Shown: positions 7,886 to 16,211, counted from the stretch's first letter. The stretch: DNA of 64,000 nt from Clostridiales bacterium (GCA_029268065.1 JAJUHC010000012.1:1-64000), one strand, 5' to 3'. Notes: generated by a model not told the origin, from the letters alone. Translations and numbers: made by a program.

Positions 7886-8916
7886 CAGCCTCTCCCCCTT
7901 CTGGACGAATAAAATATATAGACAAAGGTAATCGAGCCCACAAACGACGTAACTACGCCTATCGGAAGCTCCTTCGGGCTCAGGATAACCCTGCTGAACA
8001 GATCCGCCAGCATCAGGAACACGGCGCCCGAGAACATGGAGGCGGGCAGAAGCTTTTTATGGTTCGGGCCCGTAACCATCCTTGTCATGTGCGGTATGAC
8101 GAGCCCCACAAAATTGATAGTTCCCCCTATCGAAACCGTAACGCCAATAAGCGCCGAAACCGCCACCAGAACAATCTGCTTTACAAGCCGTACGTTGACC
8201 CCTATGTTTCTCGCGTTGTCCTCCCCTATTGCAAAGGCGTTCAGCTCCCTTGAAAAACGCAGTATCACGGTCCCGCATACGGCGAGCGTGACCAGCAATA
8301 TAAGGGCGTTCAGAAAGCTGCTTCCCGACAGAGAGCCCATAAGCCAAAACACGACGGTTTTTACATGCTCGTCTGAGAAGGTTATGACAAGGCTCACAAT
8401 GCTTCCCGCAAACATACTGAATACTATGCCGATCAGTATTATTGTATTCGTGGAAAGTGAGAAATCAAGGCTGTACGCGAGCGTCAGTATGACCATCAGC
8501 GAGGCGAAGGCAAATATGATCGCCGTAAGCATCACGCCTCCGCCGCTGAGTCCGGGTATGCTGAACCCAAAAGCGAGGGCGAGAACGGCGCCTATGGACG
8601 CGCCGGAGGAAATTCCGAGAGTCGAGCCGTCCGCGAGGGGATTTCTGAGCAGCCCCTGCATGGCGGCCCCGCAAAGCGAAAGCGAGGCGCCTATGAGCCC
8701 GGCGCAGATCACTCTCGGAAGCCTGACAAAAAATACGATGGATTTGGACATTCCCTCGGGTATGGGCAGCCCGAGCACGGAATTCCAGATGATCGACACG
8801 GTGTCCCGGAGCGGCACTCTGACGCTGCCCGCCGACACGCAGAGCAGCAGCACTGCGAGAGTCACGAGCGAAGACAGGATATACACGGTCGGAGAAAAAC
8901 CTTCTCTTTTTTTCAT
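7885..8916 (-). CDS. btuC: Corrinoid ABC transporter permease (BtuC/FecCD family)
   Basis: 343 residues, about ten membrane helices. Family motifs include RLPRVICAGLIGASLSLCG, GLLRNPLADGSTLGISSGA and the cytoplasmic coupling region GTINFVGLVIPHMTR. It forms the channel for the corrinoid delivered by BtuF. The ATG at 8916 follows AAGGA; an in-frame extension to 8946 has no ribosome site and runs into a hairpin. The gap to btuF holds that hairpin. Confidence 0.88.
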   Translation of the reverse strand: MKKREGFSPTVYILSSLVTLAVLLLCVSAGSVRVPLRDTVSIIWNSVLGLPIPEGMSKSIVFFVRLPRVICAGLIGASLSLCGAAMQGLLRNPLADGSTLGISSGASIGAVLALAFGFSIPGLSGGGVMLTAIIFAFASLMVILTLAYSLDFSLSTNTIILIGIVFSMFAGSIVSLVITFSDEHVKTVVFWLMGSLSGSSFLNALILLVTLAVCGTVILRFSRELNAFAIGEDNARNIGVNVRLVKQIVLVAVSALIGVTVSIGGTINFVGLVIPHMTRMVTGPNHKKLLPASMFSGAVFLMLADLFSRVILSPKELPIGVVTSFVGSITFVYIFYSSRRGRG

Positions 8917-8936
8917 ATGCTTATTCCTTAATTTAA

Positions 8937-8957
8937 GGGCGGGCAAAATGCCCGCCC
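8937..8957 (-). terminator. GC-rich intercistronic hairpin between btuF and btuC
   Basis: GGGCGGGCA pairs perfectly with TGCCCGCCC around a 3-base loop. Followed only by TTAAATTAAGG on the minus strand, so probably a weak terminator or mRNA stabiliser that would favour binding-protein transcript over permease, a common arrangement in ABC importer operons. Confidence 0.5.
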
Positions 8958-8998
8958 CGGTATTTTATTGTTCCGCAGGCGCGTCGGCTTTGCAGCCC

Positions 8999-9949
8999 TT
9001 ATTTTCCATACGCGAAATTATACAGCATTTTCGCCCCGTCCACCAGCCTTGGCCCCGGTCTCATCAGTTCGTTGGAGGTTGAGCTGAGCACTGCCTTGTT
9101 CTTTATCGCCGTTATATCCTCCCAGCCTTTTCTGCTCATTATTTCCTTAACCGGGTCCTGACCGTCGGTATACGTCATCTCGAAGGTCACTATATAATCG
9201 GGGTTCCGCTCGATAACCTGCTCCTGCGATACCTTTGACCAGCTGCTTATGTCTGAGAATATGTTTTTCAGGCCGAGCATGGTCGCTATCTCGTCCATAA
9301 AGGTGCCCTTCCCCGCAGCCCAGAGACCATTTTTCAGCGATGCGACCTCAAGATAAATCTTTTTTCCGGAGTTTTCCTTGACCTTGGATGAAAGCTCCGC
9401 AAAAGCGGCTTTCATGTCAGAAACAAGCTTTTCCGCCTCATTATTTTTCCCGACCACGGCGCCTATAAGCCTTATCGAGGTATAGGTGCCGGCGATGTCC
9501 TTCGCGGTCGTGACGACAACCTTGATTCCGGCTTTTTCAAGCGCCGCAATCTGCTCGTCGGTCTGCGCCAGCTTGCTCATTATCACAACCTGCGGTCCGA
9601 GGGCGATTATCTGTTCCACGTTGGTATCGCTGCCGGACTGCACGGCAGGGATTTTCTTAACTGCCTCAGGATAGTCGCAGTACTGCCCGCGCCCCACTAC
9701 CGTGCCGCCGGCGCCCAAAGCGTAAAGTATCTCGCAGTCCGCGGGGGTCAGCGCGACTATCTTGGTCGCGGGCGCGCTCAGCGATACCTCACGGTTTTGC
9801 ATATCCTTCACATTTATGGCGGCGCTCTTCTGCGCCGATGCCGGCGTCGGGGAAGCCGCGGATACGCCCTGATTCTCCCCGCAGCCGGAAAGGGCGGACG
9901 GCGCCAGCAAAAGTGCGAGTACTAAAATAAAGGCTCTGTGTTTTTTCAT
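8999..9949 (-). CDS. btuF: Corrinoid-binding lipoprotein of ABC transporter (BtuF-like)
   Basis: 316 residues. Residues 1-23 are a lipoprotein signal (MKKHRAFILVLALLL, lipobox ALSGC with Cys23). The periplasmic-binding-protein class III fold is recognisable from KIVALTPADCEILYALGAG, YPEAVKKIPAVQSGSD, NVEQIIALGPQVVI and the IERNPDYIVT region. It captures the substrate outside the membrane for BtuCD. It is the first gene behind the cobalamin riboswitch, which supports a corrinoid substrate over iron siderophores. Confidence 0.87.
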   Translation of the reverse strand: MKKHRAFILVLALLLAPSALSGCGENQGVSAASPTPASAQKSAAINVKDMQNREVSLSAPATKIVALTPADCEILYALGAGGTVVGRGQYCDYPEAVKKIPAVQSGSDTNVEQIIALGPQVVIMSKLAQTDEQIAALEKAGIKVVVTTAKDIAGTYTSIRLIGAVVGKNNEAEKLVSDMKAAFAELSSKVKENSGKKIYLEVASLKNGLWAAGKGTFMDEIATMLGLKNIFSDISSWSKVSQEQVIERNPDYIVTFEMTYTDGQDPVKEIMSRKGWEDITAIKNKAVLSSTSNELMRPGPRLVDGAKMLYNFAYGK

Positions 9950-9990
9950 CGTCTTTCCTCCAAAAAGAGCAGGTAAAAATCTGATTGCAT

Positions 9991-10018
9991 AAAAAAATCC
10001 CTCTCCGGAAAGAAGGAA
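9991..10018 (-). terminator. Candidate expression-platform terminator of the cobalamin riboswitch
   Basis: On the minus strand TCCTTCT pairs with AGAGGGA (one wobble) over TTCCGG, followed by seven T. It lies between the aptamer and btuF, so it is placed to act as the B12-dependent off switch. Confidence 0.65.
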
Positions 10019-10044
10019 AATTCGCGCGTCAAGGCAAAAACCGC

Positions 10045-10225
10045 CCTCATCCCCAGGAGAATTTGTCCATACAGGTCTCCCGACTTGGCTTCATCCTACC
10101 GCTGCGCCTTCCCGTCGAAACAGTGGCTCCTGCAGCTTCGTCAGCTTCACGGTTACTGGGATAGCCAGGAAATTTCATCCTGATTCCCTCGGCTTAACAG
10201 CCGGCACTCCTCATGCGTATGAACA
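10045..10225 (-). promoter_or_regulatory. Cobalamin riboswitch upstream of btuF
   Basis: On the minus strand the conserved pieces occur in order: a 5' GAGTGCCGG stretch, TTAAGCCGAGGGAAT, the GAGCCACTG box, the GGGAAGGCGCAGCGG segment, AAGCCAAGTCGG and GGGAGACCTG. These are the B12-box and core elements of the AdoCbl aptamer. The operon it controls encodes corrinoid uptake and remodelling. Outer limits are approximate. Confidence 0.9.
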
Positions 10226-10243
10226 TATTATTCATTTTTGCTG

Positions 10244-10272
10244 ATTCTATCACATTTTTCCCTTTATTTCAA
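10244..10272 (-). promoter_or_regulatory. Sigma-A-type promoter of the btuFCD-cbiZ operon
   Basis: Minus strand TTGAAA, 17-bp spacer, TAGAAT. It would start transcription just upstream of the riboswitch. Confidence 0.65.
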
Positions 10273-10289
10273 TTACTTTGTTATTGCGT

Positions 10290-10319
10290 TTGACAATCCC
10301 TGAGGGCATTTGATATACT
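10290..10319 (+). promoter_or_regulatory. Sigma-A-type promoter of the cobT operon
   Basis: TTGACA, 18-bp spacer, TATACT. Predicted start near 10326 leaves a leader of about 29 bases, too short for a riboswitch, and shows that the cobT start must be downstream of 10310. Confidence 0.75.
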
Positions 10320-10354
10320 TAAGAGACAATTTTCTACGAAATGCTGGTGTAAAC

Positions 10355-11425
10355 ATGGAGCTTAACAAATTCAGCGAGCTTCTCAGGTCCGTCGCTCCCG
10401 CCAGCGACGCCGCCGCGCTTTCCGCGAAGCGCCGCTGGGACCTTATAGCGAAGCCTATCGGCAGCCTCGGTCTCCTGGAGGATTCTATAATCCGCATCGC
10501 GGCTCTCACCGGCTCCGATGACGTGCAGCTGAAAAAGAGGGCTGTGTTTGTATTTTGCGCCGACAACGGTGTCGTGGCCGAGGGGGTTACCCAGACCGGA
10601 CCCGAGGTAACGGCTATCGTAGCCGAAAACCTTACCCGGGGAGACACCTCTGTGTGCCGTATGGCGGCCGTCGCACATGCCGAAATAGTCCCGATTGACA
10701 TGGGGATGCTCACTGCGTCCCAAAACAGCAAAATACTTGACCGCCGTGTTGCTTGCGGCACAAAAAACATGGTTTTCGGGCCCGCAATGACAAAGGAAGA
10801 GGCCGTTGCGGGCATCTGCTCGGGCATTGAACTCGTCCGTGAATTCAAAGAAAAGGGCTACGGCATCATTGCGACCGGTGAAATGGGTATAGGCAACACC
10901 ACGACCTCGAGCGCGGTCGCCTCGGTGCTTTTGGGGAGGCCGGTTACCAGCGTCACCGGGCGTGGCGCCGGCCTTTCCGACGAGGGACTGGTCCGAAAAA
11001 TTGACGCTATCGAGCGTGCCATAAAAGCAAACAGGCCCGATCCCTCGGATCCGCTTGACGTGCTCTCAAAGCTCGGCGGTTTTGATATTGCCGGCATGGT
11101 CGGAGCATTCATAGGCGGCGCAATCTGCCGCGTGCCGATAATTATCGACGGCTTTATAAGCGCCGTATCGGCCCTTATAGCGAAGAGGCTTTGCCCCAAC
11201 GCCGCCTGCGCGCTCTTTCCCAGCCATGTTTCCGCCGAGCCCGCCGGAATGATGGTTCTGGAGGAGCTCGGACTTGTTCCTCTGATTACCGCGGGAATGC
11301 GTCTCGGGGAAGGTACGGGAGCCGTCGCGCTGCTGCCGCTTCTGGACATGGGCCTTGCCGTATATAACGGTATGGCGACCTTCGACGATATCGGCATAGA
11401 GGCATATACGCCCCAGGGGGGTTAA
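10355..11425 (+). CDS. cobT: Nicotinate-nucleotide--dimethylbenzimidazole phosphoribosyltransferase
   Basis: 356 residues, the normal length. CobT transfers phosphoribose from NaMN to a lower-ligand base giving alpha-ribazole phosphate. Seen motifs: CADNGVVAEGVTQ near residue 68, the GEMGIGNTTTSSAVAS loop, GRGAGLSD and the C-terminal LGEGTGAVALLPLLDM with the catalytic-type glutamate. The ATG at 10355 is chosen because the alternative at 10310 lies within the promoter. First gene of the plus-strand nucleotide-loop operon; cobU begins one base after its stop. Confidence 0.93.
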   Translation: MELNKFSELLRSVAPASDAAALSAKRRWDLIAKPIGSLGLLEDSIIRIAALTGSDDVQLKKRAVFVFCADNGVVAEGVTQTGPEVTAIVAENLTRGDTSVCRMAAVAHAEIVPIDMGMLTASQNSKILDRRVACGTKNMVFGPAMTKEEAVAGICSGIELVREFKEKGYGIIATGEMGIGNTTTSSAVASVLLGRPVTSVTGRGAGLSDEGLVRKIDAIERAIKANRPDPSDPLDVLSKLGGFDIAGMVGAFIGGAICRVPIIIDGFISAVSALIAKRLCPNAACALFPSHVSAEPAGMMVLEELGLVPLITAGMRLGEGTGAVALLPLLDMGLAVYNGMATFDDIGIEAYTPQGG

Positions 11426-11426
11426 T

Positions 11427-11939
11427 ATGAGGACTCTCGTTATCGGCGGAGGGGCTTCGGGCAAAAGCGAATACGCCGAGGAGCTGTTTTCGGGGCTTGC
11501 GGGAAAAAAGTACTATATCGCAACAATGATGCCTTACGGCGCCGACAGTCTTTGGCGCATCGAAAAGCATAGGCAGGCACGCAGGGACAGGGGCTTTTTC
11601 ACGCTGGAGCACTATGCCGACATAGGCGGGCTTCGGCTTCCCGAACGCGGTTCGGCGCTTCTTGAATGCCTCGGCAACCTTACGGCCAACGAGCTTTTCA
11701 GCAGAGGCCTGACCGAGGATGAGGCTTTTGAATCTATACTGAGCGGAATATCCTCTCTTGCGCTTCAGTGCGACGACCTTGTCGTAGTTACAAACGATGT
11801 TTTCTCGGGAGGTAACCGCTATGACGAGGGCACTCTTGCTTACATCAGAACGCTTGGCCGCGTGAACGCCGCTTTCGCGGGGCGCTTTGAAAAGGTTTTT
11901 GAGGTCGTCTGCGGCATTCCGGTTGCAATCAAGGGGTGA
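11427..11939 (+). CDS. cobU: Adenosylcobinamide kinase / adenosylcobinamide-phosphate guanylyltransferase (full-length copy)
   Basis: 170 residues. CobU phosphorylates adenosylcobinamide and then attaches GMP. The P-loop GGGASGKSEYAEEL is at 6-19 and the segment RIEKHRQARRDR, containing the histidine that takes GMP in CobU, is near 46-57. The usual C-terminal EVGxGIVP block is replaced by DVFSGGNRYDEGT, so the end of the fold has diverged. A second, shorter CobU-like protein two genes downstream keeps that block, so the two may be complementary. Cotranscribed with cobT and cobS. Confidence 0.85.
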   Translation: MRTLVIGGGASGKSEYAEELFSGLAGKKYYIATMMPYGADSLWRIEKHRQARRDRGFFTLEHYADIGGLRLPERGSALLECLGNLTANELFSRGLTEDEAFESILSGISSLALQCDDLVVVTNDVFSGGNRYDEGTLAYIRTLGRVNAAFAGRFEKVFEVVCGIPVAIKG

Positions 11940-11975
11940 ATTAACCTGAAATTTCTAAAGGGCGTTGCGCTCGGC

Positions 11976-12716
11976 ATGTCCATGTTCTCCCGGATACCGG
12001 TGCCGCAGGTCGAGTGGAACGAAGAGAACATGAAGTATATGCTCTGCGGCTTTCCTCTTGTCGGAGCGGCTATAGGCCTGCTCTTTTGGGTATGGATGTG
12101 GCTTTGCGGCGTGTTGAATTTTGGGCTGGCTGTCAGGGCCGCCGGGCTTACCGCCATCCCCGTTTTAATTTCCGGCGGCATACACCTCGAGGGCTTCTGC
12201 GACACCACGGACGCTTTGGCGAGCCGGGCGGAGCCTGAAAGAAAGCGGCAGATAATGAAGGACTCTCATGTCGGGGCATTTGCTGTCATAGCGCTGGGGC
12301 TCTACTACCTGCTGTATTTTGCTTTTTGCTTTGAGCTCAATATTACCCTTCGTTCCCTCACGCTGCTTTCCCTTTCTCCTGTTCTTTCCCGCTCGGCAAG
12401 CGGACTTACGGTGATCTTCTTCCCTTCGTCAAAAAACGAAGGGCTTTTCCGTTCCTTCAGGGATACCGCCGACAGGACCGCAGCGGCGGTGGTGCTTTTT
12501 GCTTTTGCGGTCGCCTCCATGACGCTTATGCTCTTTTACCTCCCCCTCGCGGCCATGCTGATGCTGCTTTTGGTGGCGGTCGCTCTTTTGGCTCTTTATC
12601 TAATTTCCTGGCGGCAGTTCGGAGGTATGAGCGGGGATCTCGCGGGCTGGTTTCTTACTGTCGCTGAGCTTCTTATGCTAATTGGCCTTACAACGATTAT
12701 GAAGGTGCTGGTTTGA
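11976..12716 (+). CDS. cobS: Adenosylcobinamide-GDP ribazoletransferase (cobalamin synthase)
   Basis: 246 residues from the first ATG, with six or more membrane helices. CobS joins adenosylcobinamide-GDP with alpha-ribazole (phosphate) at the membrane. Seen motifs: FSRIPVP, GGIHLEGFCDTTDAL with metal-binding acidic residues, RKRQIMKDSHVGAFAV and LSRSASG. Homologues usually have about ten more residues before RIPVP; in frame upstream lies CTG at 11946 (LKFLKGVALG) behind AAGGGGTG, so the real start may be a non-ATG codon there. Confidence 0.9.
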   Translation: MSMFSRIPVPQVEWNEENMKYMLCGFPLVGAAIGLLFWVWMWLCGVLNFGLAVRAAGLTAIPVLISGGIHLEGFCDTTDALASRAEPERKRQIMKDSHVGAFAVIALGLYYLLYFAFCFELNITLRSLTLLSLSPVLSRSASGLTVIFFPSSKNEGLFRSFRDTADRTAAAVVLFAFAVASMTLMLFYLPLAAMLMLLLVAVALLALYLISWRQFGGMSGDLAGWFLTVAELLMLIGLTTIMKVLV

Positions 12717-13061
12717 ATGATTCTTGTTGTCGGCGGACTTGCCTCCGGCAAGCGCAGCTATGTGAAAACCGAATACGGCTTCTCGGACGCGGAAATTTCG
12801 TCCTCGATTTCCGAAAACTACCCCGTGCTTTTTGACTTGCAGGACATAATAAACTCAGACGCGGACTCGGAGCGCTTTTTTCCCGCGCTTCTCGGCAAGC
12901 GGGTCATCATATGCACCGATATAGGCTGCGGCATTGTGCCTCTTGACCCCGCCGAGCGGGAAAAGCGCGAGGCGGTGGGGCGGCTCTGCATACGCCTTGC
13001 GCGCGAGGCGGAGCGCGTGGTCCGCATACAGTGCGGCATACCTCAGATTTTAAAGGATTGA
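12717..13061 (+). CDS. Short CobU-like P-loop protein
   Basis: 114 residues, against about 170-180 for CobU. It has the P-loop GGLASGKRSY at 6-15 and a C-terminus of CobU type: CTDIGCGIVPLDPAER, then GRLCIRLAREAERVV and IQCGIPQILK. The central region with the HRxxR guanylylation histidine is missing. It begins directly after the cobS stop (TGAATG). It may be a degenerate duplicate, or it may work with the neighbouring CobU, whose C-terminal GIVP block is lost. Kinase-only activity is another possibility. Confidence 0.7.
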   Translation: MILVVGGLASGKRSYVKTEYGFSDAEISSSISENYPVLFDLQDIINSDADSERFFPALLGKRVIICTDIGCGIVPLDPAEREKREAVGRLCIRLAREAERVVRIQCGIPQILKD

Positions 13062-13065
13062 AAAC

Positions 13066-13668
13066 ATGGAACTGATAATTTTAAGGCACGCCGAAACCAA
13101 GGGCAACCTCGAGCGCCGTTACATCGGCCTGACGGACGAGCCCTTATGTGAAGCCGGCGTTAAGCACGCCCAATCGGCCGGTGTATGCCCCGATATAAAA
13201 AGAGTGATCGTAAGCCCTCTTCTCCGCGCGAGGCAGACCGCCGAAATCATATTTCCCAACGCCGAGCTTGTTCCGTACGAGGGGCTTGAGGAAATGCACT
13301 TCGGAGCTTTTGAGGGCAAAAACTTTGAAGAAATGGCGGAAGACCCCGCTTACCAGGCTTGGGTTGACGGAAACGGCGTAGACAACTGCCCGGGCGGCGA
13401 GAGCCGGGGCGAATTTGTTTTGAGGACCTGCGAAACCTTCAAAAAGGTTTTGAAAGACGCGTTTGGGCGCAAGGACGGGCGCCTTGTGATTGTGGCGCAC
13501 TGCGGTACGATTATGGCCGTAACGAGCAGCTATTCCGAGCCCCCCTGCGATTATTTTGGCTGCCGCGTATCGCATTGCGAGGGCTTTCGCTTCGACGTTT
13601 CGGAATACGACGGCGAAAACCCGAAGCTCAGGAACCGCGAATTTGTAAAGGACTTGAGCATATGTTGA
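13066..13668 (+). CDS. cobC: Histidine phosphatase family protein, probable alpha-ribazole phosphatase
   Basis: 200 residues. CobC removes phosphate from alpha-ribazole phosphate or from the cobalamin phosphate. The catalytic motif is LRHAETKGN at 5-13 (Ala in place of the common Gly of RHGET), followed by RRYIGLTDEPL; the second histidine is in IVAHCGTI and the acid in LEEMHFGAFEGK. Operon position between cobS/cobU-like and cbiB supports the assignment over phosphoglycerate mutase. The last codons overlap the cbiB start by 7 bases. Confidence 0.85.
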   Translation: MELIILRHAETKGNLERRYIGLTDEPLCEAGVKHAQSAGVCPDIKRVIVSPLLRARQTAEIIFPNAELVPYEGLEEMHFGAFEGKNFEEMAEDPAYQAWVDGNGVDNCPGGESRGEFVLRTCETFKKVLKDAFGRKDGRLVIVAHCGTIMAVTSSYSEPPCDYFGCRVSHCEGFRFDVSEYDGENPKLRNREFVKDLSIC

Positions 13669-14627
13669 ACATGGCCGCCGTCGTGATCGGTTTTGTGCTG
13701 GATTATATACTCGGCGATCCGGCAGGCTTTCCGCACATCGTCGCAGGCATCGGAAAGCTCATAGAAGTATTTGAAAGGCTTATCAGGGACCGCTTTCCGA
13801 AAACTCCGCGGGGCGAGCTCTTCGGCGGGGTTGTTCTTGTTTTTCTGGTCCTTGTCTGCTCGGTGGCGCCCGTTTTCATCGTTTTGAACCTTCTCGGCGC
13901 GGCGCATCCCTTCCTCCGCCTTGCTTTTGAGTCCCTGATTTGCTGGCAGTGCCTTGCTGCACGCAGTCTCAGCGACGCCGGCATAGGCATATACAATGAG
14001 CTGCAGAATTTTGACCTTCCCGCCGCGAGGAAGGCCGTGGGCATGGTGGTGGGACGCGATACCGGCGGACTTGATGAGGCGGGCGTTACCCGCGCGGCCG
14101 TTGAAACAATAGCCGAAAACACCAGCGACGGGGTGATCGCCCCGCTTTTGTTCCTTCTTGCTGGGGGCGGAGCGTTCGGGGTGCTATACAAGGCGGTCAA
14201 CACCATGGACAGCATGATAGGATATAAGAACGACCGCTATCTCTACTTCGGAAGGGCCGCGGCAAAGCTTGACGACATCGTGAATTTTATTCCTTCCCGA
14301 ATATCCGGACTTTTGATGGTTCCGGGAGCTCTTTTCGCGGGTCTTGACGCAAAAAACGCCCTTCGCATTTTCCTGCGCGACAGGAAGAACCATACGAGCC
14401 CGAATTCCGCGCAGACCGAATCCGCCGCAGCCGGCGCTCTGGGCGTTTCTCTCGGCGGTGCCAATTTTTACTTCGGGAAGCTGGTCCACAAACCGACTAT
14501 CGGCGACCCGACAAGGCCGATTGAGCCTTCCGACATACCCCGCGCCATCAATTTAATGTTCTGCACGTCTATACTCTGCCTTATCTTGTATATACTTATT
14601 GGAGGAATCATCATATTATGGCGTTGA
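13662..14627 (+). CDS. cbiB: Adenosylcobinamide-phosphate synthase
   Basis: 321 residues, polytopic membrane protein. CbiB (CobD in other nomenclature) attaches aminopropanol or its phosphate to adenosylcobyric acid. Motifs seen: LDYILGDPAGFPH at the N-terminus, VGRDTGGLDEAGVTRAAVETIAENTSDG split over residues near 125-152, NTMDSMIGYKN and the C-terminal LGVSLGGANFYFG. The ATG at 13662 follows AAAGGA with 9 bases and overlaps cobC. It ends within the start of the threonine-phosphate decarboxylase gene. Confidence 0.92.
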   Translation: MLNMAAVVIGFVLDYILGDPAGFPHIVAGIGKLIEVFERLIRDRFPKTPRGELFGGVVLVFLVLVCSVAPVFIVLNLLGAAHPFLRLAFESLICWQCLAARSLSDAGIGIYNELQNFDLPAARKAVGMVVGRDTGGLDEAGVTRAAVETIAENTSDGVIAPLLFLLAGGGAFGVLYKAVNTMDSMIGYKNDRYLYFGRAAAKLDDIVNFIPSRISGLLMVPGALFAGLDAKNALRIFLRDRKNHTSPNSAQTESAAAGALGVSLGGANFYFGKLVHKPTIGDPTRPIEPSDIPRAINLMFCTSILCLILYILIGGIIILWR

Positions 14628-15694
14628 TACACGGAGGCGATATCGAAGGTTATGTAAGGGAATACGGGAAAGAACCGGTCGATTTTTCGGCGAACTGCAA
14701 CCCGCTCGGGCTGCCTGAGTCAGCAAAGACCGCCGCGGCCGCCTCCCTGAGCATTGCCGACCGCTACCCCGACCCTCTTTCCCGCAGGCTCACGGAGGCA
14801 TTGGGAAAAAATCTTTCTGTCCCCCCCGAGAGCATTTTTTTAAGCGCCGGAGCGGCCGAGGTCATATTCAGGCTGACGGCGGCTTTGAAGCCCAAAAAAG
14901 CCCTGCTGCTTGCCCCCGCTTTTGCCGAGTACGAGCTGGCTCTCAGCGCCTCGGGATGCGAGCTGAAATTTCACACGCTCTCTTCAGACAACGGTTTTTT
15001 GCTCACCGAAAAGTATCTGGAAGAGCTTTCCGACGATATCGACATCCTTTTTCTCTGCAACCCGAACAATCCCACCGACTGCCTTATAGACCCCTCGCTG
15101 CTCCTCAAAATTCTCTCGGCATGCAGAAAATACAAAATTTATATGGTACTCGACGAATGCTTCAACGGCTTTCTCGACGAACCCGATTCAAACTCTCTCA
15201 TTAAGCAGCTTCCGGATAATCCGAAACTGGTCATACTCGGCGCTTTTACAAAAATCTACGGCATGGCGGGGCTGCGCCTCGGCTACTGCCTTTCGTATGA
15301 TCGGAACCTGATAAAGGCTCTGCGTGAAGCCGGTCAGCCCTGGTCGGTGTCCTCGGTCGCCGAGGCGGCGGGTATCGCCGCAATGTCCGACACGGAATAT
15401 CTGGAGCGTTCATTGAAGCTCATACGCGAACAGCGCGTCCGCCTTGCGGAAGGTCTTCGGTCCTGCGGCATGGAGGTTTTCGAGCCTGCCGCAAACTTTA
15501 TCTTTTTCAGAAGCCCGATACCGGAGCTCGGCGAGCTTTGCAGGGAAAACGGCTTCCTGCTCCGCGACTGCTCGAATTACCGCGGGCTTTCAAAGGGCTA
15601 TTACAGGATTGCCGTCCGTACCCATGACGAGAACGAGCGCCTTCTTGACGCTATCAGCGACATTGTAAAACGGAAAAGTGGTAGTGTAAAATGA
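14618..15694 (+). CDS. cobD: Threonine-phosphate decarboxylase, PLP-dependent (CobD type)
   Basis: 358 residues, fold type I aminotransferase related to histidinol-phosphate aminotransferase. It makes aminopropanol phosphate, substrate of CbiB. Seen: DFSANCNPLGLPES near the start, LCNPNNPTD, VLDECFNGFLD and the PLP-lysine region GAFTKIYGMAGLRLGY. In this position next to cbiB, the decarboxylase role is preferred to histidine biosynthesis. It overlaps cbiB by 10 bases and cobA by 4 bases. Confidence 0.9.
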   Translation: MALIHGGDIEGYVREYGKEPVDFSANCNPLGLPESAKTAAAASLSIADRYPDPLSRRLTEALGKNLSVPPESIFLSAGAAEVIFRLTAALKPKKALLLAPAFAEYELALSASGCELKFHTLSSDNGFLLTEKYLEELSDDIDILFLCNPNNPTDCLIDPSLLLKILSACRKYKIYMVLDECFNGFLDEPDSNSLIKQLPDNPKLVILGAFTKIYGMAGLRLGYCLSYDRNLIKALREAGQPWSVSSVAEAAGIAAMSDTEYLERSLKLIREQRVRLAEGLRSCGMEVFEPAANFIFFRSPIPELGELCRENGFLLRDCSNYRGLSKGYYRIAVRTHDENERLLDAISDIVKRKSGSVK

Positions 15695-16194
15695 TTCACG
15701 TTTACTATGGAAACGGAAAAGGAAAAACAACGGCGGCTATGGGTCTCGCCATAAGGGCGGCGGGGCACGGCCGGTCGGTTATCGTAGTGCAATTTTTGAA
15801 GAATTCCCCTACCGGGGAAGAGCAGTCCCTTGCCAAATTCCCGAATATAAGGCTTTTGCGAGGCAAGGCAGGCGGCTTCTCCATGACCGACGAGGAAAAA
15901 GCGGCAACTAAGGAGATACACAACAGTAACCTGAAATGCGCCTGTGAAAGCGTTTTCGGCGGAACGTGTGAGCTCCTTGTCCTCGACGAGGGAATGGACG
16001 CACTCCGGAAAGGCCTGCTTGACGAGGAATTGCTGAAAAAGCTGATATTCACATGCACCGGCGCCGAAATCGTCATCACCGGACACCAGCCCGTCGCCTG
16101 GCTTTTGGATTCGGCGGACTATGTAACCGAGATGAAAAAGGTAAAGCACCCCTTTGACAAGGGCATAGGGGCAAGGCAGGGAATTGAATATTAG
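15691..16194 (+). CDS. cobA: Corrinoid adenosyltransferase (CobA/CobO/BtuR type)
   Basis: 167 residues. It transfers adenosyl from ATP to cob(I)alamin or cobinamide. The modified P-loop GNGKGKTTAAMGLA at 8-21 is typical, followed by VIVVQFLK, LLVLDEGMDAL and VITGHQPV. Length matches the short clostridial form. The overlap ATGA with cobD shows tight coupling. Last gene of the operon, ended by the bidirectional terminator shared with groEL. Confidence 0.92.
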   Translation: MIHVYYGNGKGKTTAAMGLAIRAAGHGRSVIVVQFLKNSPTGEEQSLAKFPNIRLLRGKAGGFSMTDEEKAATKEIHNSNLKCACESVFGGTCELLVLDEGMDALRKGLLDEELLKKLIFTCTGAEIVITGHQPVAWLLDSADYVTEMKKVKHPFDKGIGARQGIEY

Positions 16195-16211
16195 ATCGGC
16201 ACCGCCTGAGC

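Noticed and set aside
8036-9082. 348-residue open frame on the plus strand
   Set aside because: Antisense to btuC and the end of btuF, which have complete family motifs; it has no ribosome site and low-complexity Ser/Thr/Pro composition.
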